From contig NZ_BSNN01000002.1 in the NCBI RefSeq assembly GCF_030160015.1, forward strand, positions 124,001 to 188,000: 64,000 nt of DNA, written 5' to 3'. The notes beneath the pieces are model-generated. The model saw only the letters and a program-made list of their open reading frames with translations. It was not told the DNA's origin and did not search any database. Position 1 is the first letter of the stretch; each line of letters begins with the position of its first letter. This DNA comes from Amylibacter marinus. Lineage in GTDB: Bacteria > Pseudomonadota > Alphaproteobacteria > Rhodobacterales > Rhodobacteraceae. Shown piece by piece: positions 54,856 through 63,954 of the stretch. Position numbers and translations under genes: made by a program.

Positions 54856-54883
54856 CTTATACGCGAGCGCGCAAAACATGCAA
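54856..54883 (-). promoter_or_regulatory. Predicted promoter of rpsF-rpsR-rplI
   Basis: Minus-strand TTGCAT (54883-54878), 16-nt spacer, TATAAG (54861-54856). Gives a leader of about 95 nt before rpsF. Confidence 0.6.
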
Positions 54884-55091
54884 GTAGAGACTGATTTGCC
54901 AGTAAACGCCCTGTGATCAGTGATAATGGGATGTTAAGATAAATTCTAATTAATACTTGTGGATAAAACGCTGTTTTTGGGGGTATTATGGTTAATTGCT
55001 TAGATTAAGCCATACGCTGGTCACATTTTGGCCATATTGATTGACGCATATTAAGGCGTGGTAGTAAAACCTGCACAAAGAGGTAGTTCCG

Positions 55092-55286
55092 ATGATGAGT
55101 ATGGTACAAAAATTCAAAAATCAGTTCTTGATGAACGAGGCCGGTGCAGTAACCGTGGATTGGGTGGTTCTGACTGCTGGTGTAGTCGTGCTAACTGGGC
55201 TGGTTATGGATTCTTTTGTAATTCCTGCGCAGTCTTTGCAAGACAAGGTTTCAAGCGCGATCAACAACCCAATATCTAGCAACTAG
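55092..55286 (+). CDS. Orphan Flp-pilin-like small membrane protein
   Basis: 64 aa. A basic N-terminus (MVQKFKNQFLMNEAG) leads directly into AVTVDWVVLTAGVVVLTGLV, the Glu-containing hydrophobic segment of Flp/TadE-type pilins with the pattern E-x-G-A-V-T-V-D-W-V-V-L-T-A seen in Rhodobacterales. No tad/cpa assembly genes in the window. Its own terminator follows, so it is monocistronic. Confidence 0.75.
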   Translation: MMSMVQKFKNQFLMNEAGAVTVDWVVLTAGVVVLTGLVMDSFVIPAQSLQDKVSSAINNPISSN

Positions 55287-55314
55287 CATATCTCTTTCTG
55301 TGATGTGAATTCAG

Positions 55315-55337
55315 CGCCTCTTTGTGGGGCGTTTTTT
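55315..55337 (+). terminator. Terminator after the Flp-like gene
   Basis: CGCCTC (55315-55320), loop TTTGT, GGGGCG (55326-55331) with one T-G pair, then TTTTTT. Confidence 0.75.
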
Positions 55338-55456
55338 CTATGCATGGCCCAAAATTTTGCCAAAACGAGACCCTATAGATTTGGGGGTGGGCAAATCGCT
55401 TTACGCGCGGGTTTGTGGCGCATAGAAAGGGTGAACAGAAATAACCAGAGTTTGAT

Positions 55457-56395
55457 ATGAAAAGAGCATTTATATTTCCTGGCCAAGGTGCGCAAACCAT
55501 TGGCATGGGCAAAGATTTAGCCGACAACTTTCCAGCCGCAAAGGCCGTATTCCAAGAAGTTGACGATAGTTTAGGCGAGTCATTAAGCGGTTTGATTTGG
55601 GATGGTGCTCAAGAAGACCTTACTCTCACCCATAATGCGCAACCCGCTTTGATGGCCACCAGCATGGCGGCAATGGCGGCGCTGAATGCCGAAGGCGTTG
55701 ATGTTACGTCCGCTGATTTTGTAGCGGGGCATTCTTTGGGCGAGTATTCCGCGCTTTGTGCCGCGGGTGCGCTTAGCTTGGGTGATACGGCGCGTTTGTT
55801 ACGGGTGCGTGGCAACGCCATGCAGGCAGCCGTACCCGTAGGTGTTGGCGCAATGGCGGCCGTTCTAGGCCTTGGGTTTGATACCGTGGCAGAGATCGCG
55901 GATCAGGCAGCACAGGGGCAGACCTGTCAGGCGGCCAATGACAACGATCCAACGCAGGTTGTTGTTTCTGGGAATAAAGAGGCAGTCGAGCGCGCAACAG
56001 TATTGGCCAAAGAGGCCGGAGCAAAGCGCGCGCTGATGCTGCCGGTATCTGCACCCTTTCATTGTGCATTGATGCAACCCGCCGCTGATGCCATGGCAGA
56101 GGCGCTGGCCAGCGTAACACTTAACACCCCTAAGGTGCCGCTGATTGCCAATGTGCGAGCGTCTGCGCTAAGTGATGCAGATCAGATAAAGGCGTTGTTG
56201 GTGGAGCAGGTCACCGGATCTGTGCGGTGGCGCGAAAGTGTTGAATTTATGGGCGCGCAAGAGGTAACCGAAGTATTTGAAATTGGGGCGGGCAAAGCCC
56301 TGTCTGGGATGGTGCGCCGTATCGATCGTGAAATTGCCGTGAATGCGGTAGGTGATGCGGCAGGAATTGCCGCTGCTGTAGAAAAGTTGGGATAA
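55457..56395 (+). CDS. fabD: Malonyl-CoA:ACP transacylase
   Basis: 312 aa. PGQGAQTIGMGKDL at the N-terminus, nucleophile Ser in AGHSLGEYSAL, GVGAMAAVLGL, and His in VSAPFHCALM. Provides malonyl-ACP for fatty acid synthesis; 4 nt ahead of fabG. Confidence 0.96.
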   Translation: MKRAFIFPGQGAQTIGMGKDLADNFPAAKAVFQEVDDSLGESLSGLIWDGAQEDLTLTHNAQPALMATSMAAMAALNAEGVDVTSADFVAGHSLGEYSALCAAGALSLGDTARLLRVRGNAMQAAVPVGVGAMAAVLGLGFDTVAEIADQAAQGQTCQAANDNDPTQVVVSGNKEAVERATVLAKEAGAKRALMLPVSAPFHCALMQPAADAMAEALASVTLNTPKVPLIANVRASALSDADQIKALLVEQVTGSVRWRESVEFMGAQEVTEVFEIGAGKALSGMVRRIDREIAVNAVGDAAGIAAAVEKLG

Positions 56396-56399
56396 AATG

Positions 56400-57137
56400 A
56401 TGTTTGATTTAACAGGAAAATCTGCGCTGGTTACTGGTGCATCTGGCGGTATTGGTGGTGCGATTGCCAAGGCATTGCATGCGCAAGGCGCGAATGTGGC
56501 CTTGTCTGGGACGCGTGTTGGCCCATTGCAGGAATTAGCAGCAGAGCTGGGAGAGCGTGCTTTTGTAACGCCCTGTAACCTAGGGGATGCAGATGCGGTA
56601 GCTGCCTTGGCTGGTCAGGCCTCTGATGCGATGGGCGGGCTGGATATTCTGGTGAACAATGCAGGGATCACCCGCGATAACCTGTTTATGCGCATGTCGG
56701 ATGAAGAGTGGCAGAGCGTTTTGGATGTGAATTTGACATCGACCATGCGGTTGATGAAATCAGTGATGCGCCCCATGATGAAGCAACGCTGGGGGCGAAT
56801 TATCAATATCACATCCATTGTTGGTGTCACGGGTAATGCTGGGCAGGTGAATTATGCGGCATCCAAGGCAGGCATGATTGGCATGACCAAGTCCTATGCC
56901 CAAGAAATAGCGGCGCGCGGCATCACCGCCAACTGTCTGGCACCTGGGTTTATCGAAACAGCAATGACCGCAGAACTGCAAGACAGTGTACGCGACAAGC
57001 TTTTGGTAAACATCCCGCAGGGCCGCATGGGTAACCCCGAGGAGATCGCAGCATCCGTGGCATTTCTGGCCTCTGATGAGGCCAGCTATATCACCGGGCA
57101 AACCCTGCATGTGAACGGTGGCATGGCGATGATCTAA
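56400..57137 (+). CDS. fabG: 3-oxoacyl-ACP reductase
   Basis: 245 aa (an adjacent ATG at 56397 adds one Met). NADPH site VTGASGGIGGAIAKAL, NNAG, catalytic Ser in NITSIVG, YxxxK in NYAASKAGMIGMTK, end GQTLHVNGGMAMI. Second reaction of elongation. Ribosome site GGGA spacing favours the second ATG. Confidence 0.96.
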   Translation: MFDLTGKSALVTGASGGIGGAIAKALHAQGANVALSGTRVGPLQELAAELGERAFVTPCNLGDADAVAALAGQASDAMGGLDILVNNAGITRDNLFMRMSDEEWQSVLDVNLTSTMRLMKSVMRPMMKQRWGRIINITSIVGVTGNAGQVNYAASKAGMIGMTKSYAQEIAARGITANCLAPGFIETAMTAELQDSVRDKLLVNIPQGRMGNPEEIAASVAFLASDEASYITGQTLHVNGGMAMI

Positions 57138-57155
57138 CGATCGTTTTATGAACAG

Positions 57156-57180
57156 TTAGGGGGCAATGCCCCCTAATTTT
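57156..57180 (+). terminator. Terminator after fabG
   Basis: TTAGGGGGC (57156-57164), loop AAT, GCCCCCTAA (57168-57176), then TTTT. It also borders the convergent phosphoesterase and may serve both. Confidence 0.88.
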
Positions 57181-58051
57181 AGGTTTTGCCATCCAGAGTG
57201 ATTAGGCAAACTTCGGGTGGGCAATTGAAACGGATTGGCAGTATTGATGTCCCTAGGCCACGGGTTACAAACAGCTGTTTCTTATTTAATTCTACATGCC
57301 CATAGCTCCATGATAAGGGCGATTTAGAGGAATTCACCAGGGCTCCAAAAAACGGCAGGCGCACTTGCCCGCCATGGGTATGTCCTGAAAACATAATACC
57401 ATCGCGCGCTGGCATGCTGGCAAAGCTGGCTGGGTCATGGGCCATAACGACCATCGCAGCTTGGGGGGAAACATCTGCCAATGCCGAGTTCCAATCGGTT
57501 GGTCTAGTTCCAAAATCCCCCATTCCAACCAAAGAAACAAGATGACCCGCATACTCAAGAGTCGCGGCCTCGTTCTCTAAAACTTGGATGTTCTGATCCT
57601 GCAATGCAGCCCAGATACCCGCACCGTCATGGCGCCAATCGTGATTGCCAAGAACAGCCCAAACCCCCAATGGTGCGGCTAAGGGTCCCAAAATATGCGC
57701 GATTGTTTGTGCATCAATGTTGTCTGACCCAAAATGGGGAGTGTTAAGGAAGTCGCCTAATAGGAGAATAACATCGGGTTCTTGGGCGTTTGTGATTTTT
57801 ACAATTTTTTCAAAGCGCGTTAGGTCATCACTATGTGCCCCAAAATGAAAATCGCTCAGCAAGGCAATGCGCAGAGCAGGTGCCTCGGCGGGCCAGTTTT
57901 CTAGGGAGAATGTCTGTGCTGTGTGGGTAACGGGCTGGGCCTGAGAATGGGCTCGCACCCAGCGCCGAAATGCGGGCATGCGCCCCAACCGGCGGGCGCA
58001 ATACCGCAATCCGGCAAACAAAGGGTCGCTAACGGTTTTTCGCAGAGACAT
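57179..58051 (-). CDS. Metallophosphoesterase (YkuE-like)
   Basis: 290 aa. Calcineurin-like metal motifs in order: LLSDFHFGAHSDD, LLLGDFLN, LGNHDWRHDG, VMAHDP and FSGHTHGGQVRLP. The N-terminal arginine-rich stretch (RYCARRLGRMPAFRRWVRAH) could be a membrane-targeting or twin-arginine-like region. Substrate unknown; YkuE-type enzymes act in the cell envelope. Confidence 0.88.
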   Translation of the reverse strand: MSLRKTVSDPLFAGLRYCARRLGRMPAFRRWVRAHSQAQPVTHTAQTFSLENWPAEAPALRIALLSDFHFGAHSDDLTRFEKIVKITNAQEPDVILLLGDFLNTPHFGSDNIDAQTIAHILGPLAAPLGVWAVLGNHDWRHDGAGIWAALQDQNIQVLENEAATLEYAGHLVSLVGMGDFGTRPTDWNSALADVSPQAAMVVMAHDPASFASMPARDGIMFSGHTHGGQVRLPFFGALVNSSKSPLSWSYGHVELNKKQLFVTRGLGTSILPIRFNCPPEVCLITLDGKT

Positions 58052-58151
58052 GATCGGCCTATCTGAATATCATCCAATATAGGGTGGTCAGAATACCGGT
58101 GTAATTCAAGAGCTAAATGGGGTGCTTGCAATTTGAACACTAAAGGTGCAG

Positions 58152-58712
58152 ATGCGAGGGATGAGCTCTGTCATCCTGTTTAATAAGCCCTTCAATGTTT
58201 TGTCCCAGTTTACCGATAAGGGGCTGGAGGGCAGTGCGCGTGAGACGCTTTCTAATTACATAGATGTGCCAGAATATTATGCCGCAGGTCGTTTGGATAA
58301 GGACAGCGAGGGATTGTTGGTTCTGACCAACAATGGGCGCCTACAGCAGCAAATTGCCAATCCAAAACACAAATGGCCCAAAACCTATGTCGCGCAGGTC
58401 GAAGGTAGCCCAAGGGAGTCAGAGCTAGAGGAATTGCGCAAGGGAATCCGGCTTAAGGATGGTATAACGCGGCCCGCAGAGATCGAACTGATCGGTGAAC
58501 CAGCGGGTTTGTGGCCTAGAAATCCGCCGGTGAGGTTTCGCAAGACTGTTCCTGACAGCTGGTTAATGATTACCATCACAGAGGGGCGCAATCGTCAGGT
58601 GCGGCGAATGACTGCCGCGATCGGTTTCCCGACCCTGCGATTGATCCGCTATTCTGTGGGCGATTGGACCATTGACGAATTGGACAGTGGTGTTTGGCGC
58701 TACGCAGAATGA
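58152..58712 (+). CDS. rRNA pseudouridine synthase, RsuA/RluE family
   Basis: 186 aa from ATG at 58152 (AAAGG 5 nt ahead; ATG 58161 is an alternative). [13 protein letters not shown], catalytic Asp in [26 protein letters not shown] and [23 protein letters not shown]. No S4 domain, as in RluE, which modifies U2457 of 23S rRNA in E. coli. Confidence 0.9.
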   Translation: MRGMSSVILFNKPFNVLSQFTDKGLEGSARETLSNYIDVPEYYAAGRLDKDSEGLLVLTNNGRLQQQIANPKHKWPKTYVAQVEGSPRESELEELRKGIRLKDGITRPAEIELIGEPAGLWPRNPPVRFRKTVPDSWLMITITEGRNRQVRRMTAAIGFPTLRLIRYSVGDWTIDELDSGVWRYAE

Positions 58713-58741
58713 TACCCAAGCCCCAGACCGGCTGGCCCCGA

Positions 58742-59251
58742 CTAGCTGCGCGGTGGATAGATACCGTCCAATGCAATAACGTAGTTTACACAGAGGGCGG
58801 GCATTTCGTTGGAGTGTGCGTCTGAATAGCCCTCGCTGCTGATGCTTTCAGAGTGCAGATGTATATTGGGAACACTATCATTGTGAAAGATAGTACTGCG
58901 TGCAAGCGTATTCCCGTTTGGGATTTCGGTATCTGCCAAGGTGGCGCTTGCGGATACCTCGTGGCTGTGTTCTGGTAATTCGCTGCTGCTCAAAACCACA
59001 TGATTGTTGCCGAAGCTTGCGCCCAATGGATAATACCCTAATCCAATTCCTAAGCCCTGACCCACGGCCAATCTACCTTGTAGATTTGGTAGAGCGAAGT
59101 CGCTTCGCCCATCACCGCCAAAATTAGTACCGATAACACTGTAAAGGGCTGGGTTATCGCTAATTTGTAGAATTTGCCCATCGCAAAAAGCCCAATTCTT
59201 GGGGGCAAAGATGCCAGCGAACATAGTAATTTGGCCAATATATGGTTCCAT
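58742..59251 (-). CDS. Phage-tail-collar-domain (MdpB-like) protein 3
   Basis: 169 aa. Family core: IGQITMFAGIFAPKNWAFCD then GQILQISDNPALYSVIGTNF (collar motif with G-W/F-x-x-C-x-G), GGDGRSDFALPNLQGR, LPEHSH, and C-terminal NYVIALDGIYPPR. Third of a tandem array; about half identical to its neighbours by eye. No phage genes adjacent. Confidence 0.85.
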   Translation of the reverse strand: MEPYIGQITMFAGIFAPKNWAFCDGQILQISDNPALYSVIGTNFGGDGRSDFALPNLQGRLAVGQGLGIGLGYYPLGASFGNNHVVLSSSELPEHSHEVSASATLADTEIPNGNTLARSTIFHNDSVPNIHLHSESISSEGYSDAHSNEMPALCVNYVIALDGIYPPRS

Positions 59252-59285
59252 GATGAACCTCCGGATTTTTAATTATAACAAAGGT

Positions 59286-59798
59286 TTAAGTGCGAGAAGG
59301 ATAGATTCCGGCGAGCGCGATGATAAAGTTTGTAACCAAATAGGGCTGTTGGTTTTCATGCGCTTGACCGCCCCCAGTTTCAGACAAGGACAAAGAATCC
59401 AATTCTTGGACTGGAGGGAGCGTAGAGGTGTATACTCTGGCGCTGGCCAATGCGTCACCTTTTGGATTTTGATTATCGGCCGTTAACCATGTGGACACAA
59501 GCGGGTGGTTGTGTCTGGGCATTTGGCTAAGGTTTAGTGTAACAGTTTCTGTGCCAGATTTTTCACCCACCTGCCGCGGGGCTAGCCCCTGTCCGGTACC
59601 GCTGTGCATTGCTGCGCGCCCGCGTAAATCCGGCAGGGCGAAAGTATCTATTCCATCGCCTCCAAATCTGTTGCTCAGTAGGGTAAAGAGTTCGCCATGT
59701 GATTTGGTGGATAATGTTTGTCCATCACAAAATGCCCAGTTTTCGGGGGCGAAATCGCCAGCGAATTGCGTGATTTGACCTAAAAATACAGAGTCCAT
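59286..59798 (-). CDS. Phage-tail-collar-domain (MdpB-like) protein 2
   Basis: 170 aa. LGQITQFAGDFAPENWAFCD, GGDGIDTFALPDLRGRAAMH, MPRHNHPLVS, and NFIIALAGIYPSR. Same architecture as the flanking copies; 34 nt from copy 3 and 43 nt from copy 1. No signal peptide. Confidence 0.85.
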   Translation of the reverse strand: MDSVFLGQITQFAGDFAPENWAFCDGQTLSTKSHGELFTLLSNRFGGDGIDTFALPDLRGRAAMHSGTGQGLAPRQVGEKSGTETVTLNLSQMPRHNHPLVSTWLTADNQNPKGDALASARVYTSTLPPVQELDSLSLSETGGGQAHENQQPYLVTNFIIALAGIYPSRT

Positions 59799-59841
59799 TG
59801 AATTTTCCTATTGAACGTAGCGATTGAATAATATGTCGGGA

Positions 59842-60351
59842 TTAGGATCGAACAGGGAAAGTACCCGTTAGGGCGATAATGAAATTCACGACCAGCGATG
59901 CTTGTATATTGGTGTGGCTGGAGTTACTGCCGGCAAGTCCGATGGTTTTGCTGTTCAATTTTGGTGAAGGGGTAGAGTCTTGGTGGTAAATCTTTTCCAT
60001 GGCCAGAAATTGCCCGTTTGGCGAGGTGGTGGTCGCGCGGGCTCCACTGGCTATTACGTTGTGGTTGTGGGCGGGTAGGTGATCTTCTGTTAGTTTTACG
60101 GTTTCTAACCCACCTTGTTGCCCTTGAGTTTTTAGTGATAGGTTCGGGCCTTGACCGTGGTGGACGGCCACACGTCCACGCAGATCTGGCAATGCAAACT
60201 TGCTTTGCCCGTCCCCGCCATATTTCGTACCAATTATGGCAAAAAGGGCAGGATTGGAATTTGTGTTGAGAAGCTGACCGTGGCAAAAGGCCCACCCCAT
60301 CGGGGCAATTATTCCGCCGAACATTTCGATTTGTCCTATTGTTGGCTCCAT
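59842..60351 (-). CDS. Phage-tail-collar-domain (MdpB-like) protein 1
   Basis: 169 aa, first gene of the array, with GGAGAG ahead of its ATG. IGQIEMFGGIIAPMGWAFCH then GQLLNTNSNPALFAIIGTKY, GGDGQSKFALPDLRGRVAVH, LPAHNHNV, NFIIALTGTFPVR. Related proteins are called microcystin-dependent protein MdpB; the molecular role is not established. Confidence 0.87.
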   Translation of the reverse strand: MEPTIGQIEMFGGIIAPMGWAFCHGQLLNTNSNPALFAIIGTKYGGDGQSKFALPDLRGRVAVHHGQGPNLSLKTQGQQGGLETVKLTEDHLPAHNHNVIASGARATTTSPNGQFLAMEKIYHQDSTPSPKLNSKTIGLAGSNSSHTNIQASLVVNFIIALTGTFPVRS

Positions 60352-60766
60352 ATATCTCTCCAGTATTAAATATTACCCCATGGGCAGAAAATGAATTGGG
60401 CAAACCAATTTCAGGTAATAGAAATCATAATGCTTACTGAAATATCAATTTAATGTAGAAAAATAGCATTCTAATTACCTTTTTGCGTGTGGATTAGATC
60501 TACCTGTAGGAGAGTGAGGGGTGAATTGTTATCCACTAACTATAATCGTGCCCGCGCTTGCCTGGAATTAAATTCATAGGCGTGATCGGTGGAATAATCG
60601 CGTATTTTGGTAAAAACATTTGCCAATGTGATTCAATATGCTATAGCGCGGCTCAGTTAATTCCAAGAAGGTGACTTTTTGGTGACTGGCCCGTATGGGT
60701 GAATCTTGTCGCGCTTATGCGGCATTCTTAACAGCGGGCCACCCGCGATACGAAGAGGAATAAATC
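60352..60766. other. 415-bp AT-rich intergenic region before acpP
   Basis: No convincing gene. Contains an inverted repeat AATTGG-GCAAA-CCAATT (60394-60410) just upstream of the collar array and a TATAAT at 60541-60546 with no good -35. A better promoter pair for acpP lies at 60620-60647. Confidence 0.5.
60620..60647 (+). promoter_or_regulatory. Predicted acpP promoter
   Basis: TTGCCA (60620-60625), 16-nt spacer, TATAGC (60642-60647). This predicts a leader of about 110 nt before acpP; the acpP ribosome site GAGGA is 8 nt ahead of the ATG. Confidence 0.45.
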
Positions 60767-61000
60767 ATGAGCGACATCGCAGATCGCGTGAAAAAAATCG
60801 TTGTCGACCATTTGGGCGTTGATGAAGACAAAGTTTCTGAAACAGCATCATTCATTGATGATCTTGGCGCTGATAGCTTGGATACCGTTGAATTGGTAAT
60901 GGCATTTGAAGAAGAATTTGGAATCGAAATTCCTGATGACGCTGCGGAAACAATCCAATCATTTGGTGATGCAGTTAAATTCATTACAGAAGCTTCTTAA
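60767..61000 (+). CDS. acpP: Acyl carrier protein
   Basis: 77 aa, acidic. Phosphopantetheine Ser37 in [10 protein letters not shown]; start [20 protein letters not shown] is typical. AGAGGA ahead of ATG. Followed by a strong terminator that likely makes this a high-level, mostly monocistronic message. Confidence 0.97.
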   Translation: MSDIADRVKKIVVDHLGVDEDKVSETASFIDDLGADSLDTVELVMAFEEEFGIEIPDDAAETIQSFGDAVKFITEAS

Positions 61001-61023
61001 TCAAGCTTTTATAGAGTTTTACG

Positions 61024-61052
61024 CGGCGTACCCTTGGGTGCGCCGTTTTTTT
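61024..61052 (+). terminator. Terminator after acpP
   Basis: CGGCGTACCC (61024-61033), loop TT, GGGTGCGCCG (61036-61045), then seven Ts; one T-G pair in the stem. Confidence 0.9.
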
Positions 61053-61143
61053 ATGCTCATCGCTCTTGTTGCGGGTTGGTTCGCTTGCTCTGACAATGAG
61101 ATTTGGGTAAACAGTGGCAAAAGAAGGCGAATTGAGGATTATG

Positions 61144-62400
61144 ATGCGCAGAGTAGTTGTTACAGGTCTTGGAATGGTATCGCCATTGGCAAGTGGTGTA
61201 GAAGAAACATGGAAGCGCCTATTGGCTGGTGAAAACGCAGCAGGCACAATTACGCGATTTGATGCAGAGAAATTTGCGACCAATTACGCCTGTGAAATCC
61301 CATTTGGCGACGGCAGCGATGGTACGTTTAATCCCGACGATTGGATGGAGCCCAAAGAGCGCCGCAAGGTCGACGATTTTATTTTGTACGGTCTAGCAGC
61401 AGCGAGCATGGCCGTAGAAGACAGCGGCTGGAAGCCCAGCTCCGAGGATGAATTTTATCGCACTGGTGTGATGATAGGCTCTGGCGTTGGCGGATTGTCA
61501 ACGATTGCAGACACCTCGATCACTCTAAAAGAGCGCGGCCCGCGTCGTGTATCCCCGTTCTTCATTCCCAGTTGCTTGATTAACTTAGTATCTGGCCAAG
61601 TAGCGATCCGTCACGGGTTCAAGGGACCTAATCATGCGGTGGCGACTGCCTGTTCAACCGGTGCCCATGCTATTGGCGACGCCGCACGTTTGATCCAGTA
61701 TGGGGATGCAGATGTGATGTTGGCTGGTGGGGCAGAAAATCCGATTTGTGAAATTGGTGTCGCTGGATTTAATGCCTGTAAGGCCTTGTCTACCAGCAAA
61801 CGAGACGACCCGAAGGCGGCCTCGCGCCCCTATGATAAAAACCGTGATGGTTTTGTTATGGGCGAGGGGGCTGGTGTTGTTGTTTTGGAAGAATACGAAC
61901 ATGCGGTGGCGCGTGGCGCCAAGATCTATGCCGAGGTTTTGGGGTATGGTCTGTCTGGCGATGCCTATCATATCACAGCACCTGCCTCTGATGGGGATGG
62001 TGGATACCGTGCAATGAAGGCCGCAGTAGAGCGCGCCGGCATTGATGCGGGCGAGGTTGATTACATCAATGCTCATGGTACATCGACAATGGCCGATACA
62101 ATTGAATTGGCGGCGGTTGAGCGCCTGTTGGGGGATAAGGCCGAGCATGCGACAATGTCTTCGACCAAGTCTGCTATCGGGCATCTACTGGGGGCTGCGG
62201 GAGCGGTTGAGGCTATTTTCTCGATCCTTGCAATCCGTGACCAAGTTGCGCCGCCAACGTTGAACCTGCATGATCCTGTTGATGCGAAGCTGGATTTGGC
62301 ACCGCTGAAGGCTGTTAAGCGCGAGATCAATGTCGCTGTTTGCAATTCGTTTGGCTTTGGTGGCACCAACGCGTCTTTGGTTCTTGGAAAAGTGCGCTAA
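61144..62400 (+). CDS. fabF: 3-oxoacyl-ACP synthase II
   Basis: 418 aa. Active-site Cys170 in TACSTGAHA, His in NAHGTSTM and His in IGHLLGAAGAVEA; N-terminal RRVVVTGLGMVSPLA. GAGG at 61134-61137 favours ATG 61144 over 61141. Condensing enzyme of fatty acid elongation. mltG starts one base after its stop. Confidence 0.96.
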   Translation: MRRVVVTGLGMVSPLASGVEETWKRLLAGENAAGTITRFDAEKFATNYACEIPFGDGSDGTFNPDDWMEPKERRKVDDFILYGLAAASMAVEDSGWKPSSEDEFYRTGVMIGSGVGGLSTIADTSITLKERGPRRVSPFFIPSCLINLVSGQVAIRHGFKGPNHAVATACSTGAHAIGDAARLIQYGDADVMLAGGAENPICEIGVAGFNACKALSTSKRDDPKAASRPYDKNRDGFVMGEGAGVVVLEEYEHAVARGAKIYAEVLGYGLSGDAYHITAPASDGDGGYRAMKAAVERAGIDAGEVDYINAHGTSTMADTIELAAVERLLGDKAEHATMSSTKSAIGHLLGAAGAVEAIFSILAIRDQVAPPTLNLHDPVDAKLDLAPLKAVKREINVAVCNSFGFGGTNASLVLGKVR

Positions 62401-62401
62401 G

Positions 62402-63412
62402 ATGTTTGCCCGTCATATTGCTGCAAATTTTATCAATCTGTTGATATTGTCGATTTTCGCAATGGGCGGGGTGTCTTTATGGGCAAAGGGGCAGCTAAGC
62501 GCCGAGGGCCCGTTGGATGAAGATACGCGTTTTGAGGTGAAAGCGGGTGATCGGTTTACTCCGGTTGCCAATCGTCTTGAAAAGGCGGGTATCATTTCAA
62601 ATGCGATGTTGTTTCGTATTAGTGCACGTTATTCGAAACAAGACCAGAACCTAAAGTTTGGGAAATACGCTGTGCCTGCCGGGGCGACTATGGGTGATGT
62701 TCTTGCATTGATCACTTCTGGGCGTTCTGTTGGTGATCTTGTGACTTTTCCAGAGGGGTTCTCATCTTATCAGGTGGTGGATCGTTTGATGGGGGTAGAG
62801 GCCCTAACTGGGGAAATTACCACGCGTCCCCCCGAGGGCTATCTGGCACCTAACAGCTATGGCTATACCGATGGGGATGACCGACAGGCGATATTGGATA
62901 AGATGTTGGCGGCGCAGATTGTTATCTTGGATGAAGCTTGGGCCAATCGTGCGCCTGATCTACCCTTGAAATCCAAAGAAGAGGCATTGATTTTGGCCTC
63001 GATTATCGAAAAAGAAACTGGAGTATCATCAGAGCGCGAAGAAGTGGCCGCGGTGTTTATCAATCGATTGCGCAGGGGCATGAAATTGCAAACTGATCCC
63101 ACGGTGATTTATGGCATTACCAAGGGCGAGAAGAGTTTGGGGCGCGGCATTCGCCGATCTGAGTTGCTAAAGAAAACGGATTACAACACCTATATAATTC
63201 CCGCCTTACCGCCAACGCCGATTGCAAACCCGGGCGCTGAGTCTATCCGTGCAGCCTTGAACCCAGCAGAATCTGAGAATCTGTTCTTTGTAGCCGATGG
63301 CACAGGGGGGCATGCTTTTGCAAAAACCTTGGCAGAGCATAATGCCAACGTTGCGAAATGGCGCAAAATCGAGCGCGAGCGCAAAGCCAATGCGGCAGAG
63401 GGCAAACAGTAG
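62402..63412 (+). CDS. mltG: Endolytic murein transglycosylase
   Basis: 336 aa from ATG at 62402. One N-terminal helix (FINLLILSIFAMGGVSLWA), LysM-like part, then the YceG catalytic domain with LASIIEKETGVSSEREEVAAVF including the catalytic Glu, and QTDPTVIYG, LPPTPIANPG. Cleaves nascent glycan strands at the periplasmic side. The neighbourhood fabF-mltG precedes the GTA cluster in roseobacters. Confidence 0.94.
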   Translation: MFARHIAANFINLLILSIFAMGGVSLWAKGQLSAEGPLDEDTRFEVKAGDRFTPVANRLEKAGIISNAMLFRISARYSKQDQNLKFGKYAVPAGATMGDVLALITSGRSVGDLVTFPEGFSSYQVVDRLMGVEALTGEITTRPPEGYLAPNSYGYTDGDDRQAILDKMLAAQIVILDEAWANRAPDLPLKSKEEALILASIIEKETGVSSEREEVAAVFINRLRRGMKLQTDPTVIYGITKGEKSLGRGIRRSELLKKTDYNTYIIPALPPTPIANPGAESIRAALNPAESENLFFVADGTGGHAFAKTLAEHNANVAKWRKIERERKANAAEGKQ

Positions 63413-63492
63413 GTTGCCCTTATTTTAAAGAGGTTTGCCGAATTTGTTAACAAGTGATAAATCTGTAGTGCTTTGATTGCAAACGATTTTTC

Positions 63493-63521
63493 TTGACTTT
63501 GCGAACGGTCTTGGCTATACA
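63493..63521 (+). promoter_or_regulatory. Strong predicted promoter ahead of the GTA genes
   Basis: TTGACT (63493-63498), exactly 17 nt, TATACA (63516-63521). It predicts a leader of about 85 nt before the ATG at 63613. One of the best sigma70-type matches in the window. Confidence 0.6.
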
Positions 63522-63612
63522 TTTAGTCAAGCTGGAAGAAGTGGGTAAGCAGATAGGGTGATCCTGTTTTCCCATTCGCCTTGGTCGGGCAACCAAAGAG
63601 AACCCACACCAT

Positions 63613-63954
63613 ATGACATTTGAAATACCCCAAGGGGTGGACGGCCTGATGTATATTCGGGAACGTGCGCTTTTGAATCTGAAGACCTATGAGCAACAAT
63701 TAAGGCGGGCCATCGATGATTTGAAAAACCCTGACCCGGAGCAAAAAATTCCGGATCAATCTGTTCTTTTACGCAATTTCGAAAAAGCCAACTTTCAACT
63801 TATAGATGTGATGTTAAAAATTGAAAAAACGATCCCAGTTAAACCTGAGGCGCGGGATGGCGCGTTGGACTTTGAGGCAGCTTGCGCAGAAATTCTTGAA
63901 AAACTTGATCGGCTTGAAACCGCATCTACGCAGGAAATTTCTAAACAGTCTTGA
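63613..63954 (+). CDS. Gene transfer agent gene g1 candidate (small terminase-like)
   Basis: 113 aa, mostly helical and charged (RERALLNLKTYEQQLRRAID then KNFEKANFQL-type helices), pI near neutral. In Rhodobacterales the RcGTA-type cluster follows mltG and starts with a small protein of about this size that acts as TerS, with no strong DNA specificity. Identification rests on position, size and the terminase-like frame that follows; the sequence alone is not diagnostic. AAAGAG about 12 nt ahead of the ATG. Confidence 0.6.
   Translation: MTFEIPQGVDGLMYIRERALLNLKTYEQQLRRAIDDLKNPDPEQKIPDQSVLLRNFEKANFQLIDVMLKIEKTIPVKPEARDGALDFEAACAEILEKLDRLETASTQEISKQS

Noticed and set aside
60391-60453. 20-codon ORF in the gap before acpP
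   Set aside because: No ribosome binding site and no recognisable bias or context; probably chance.
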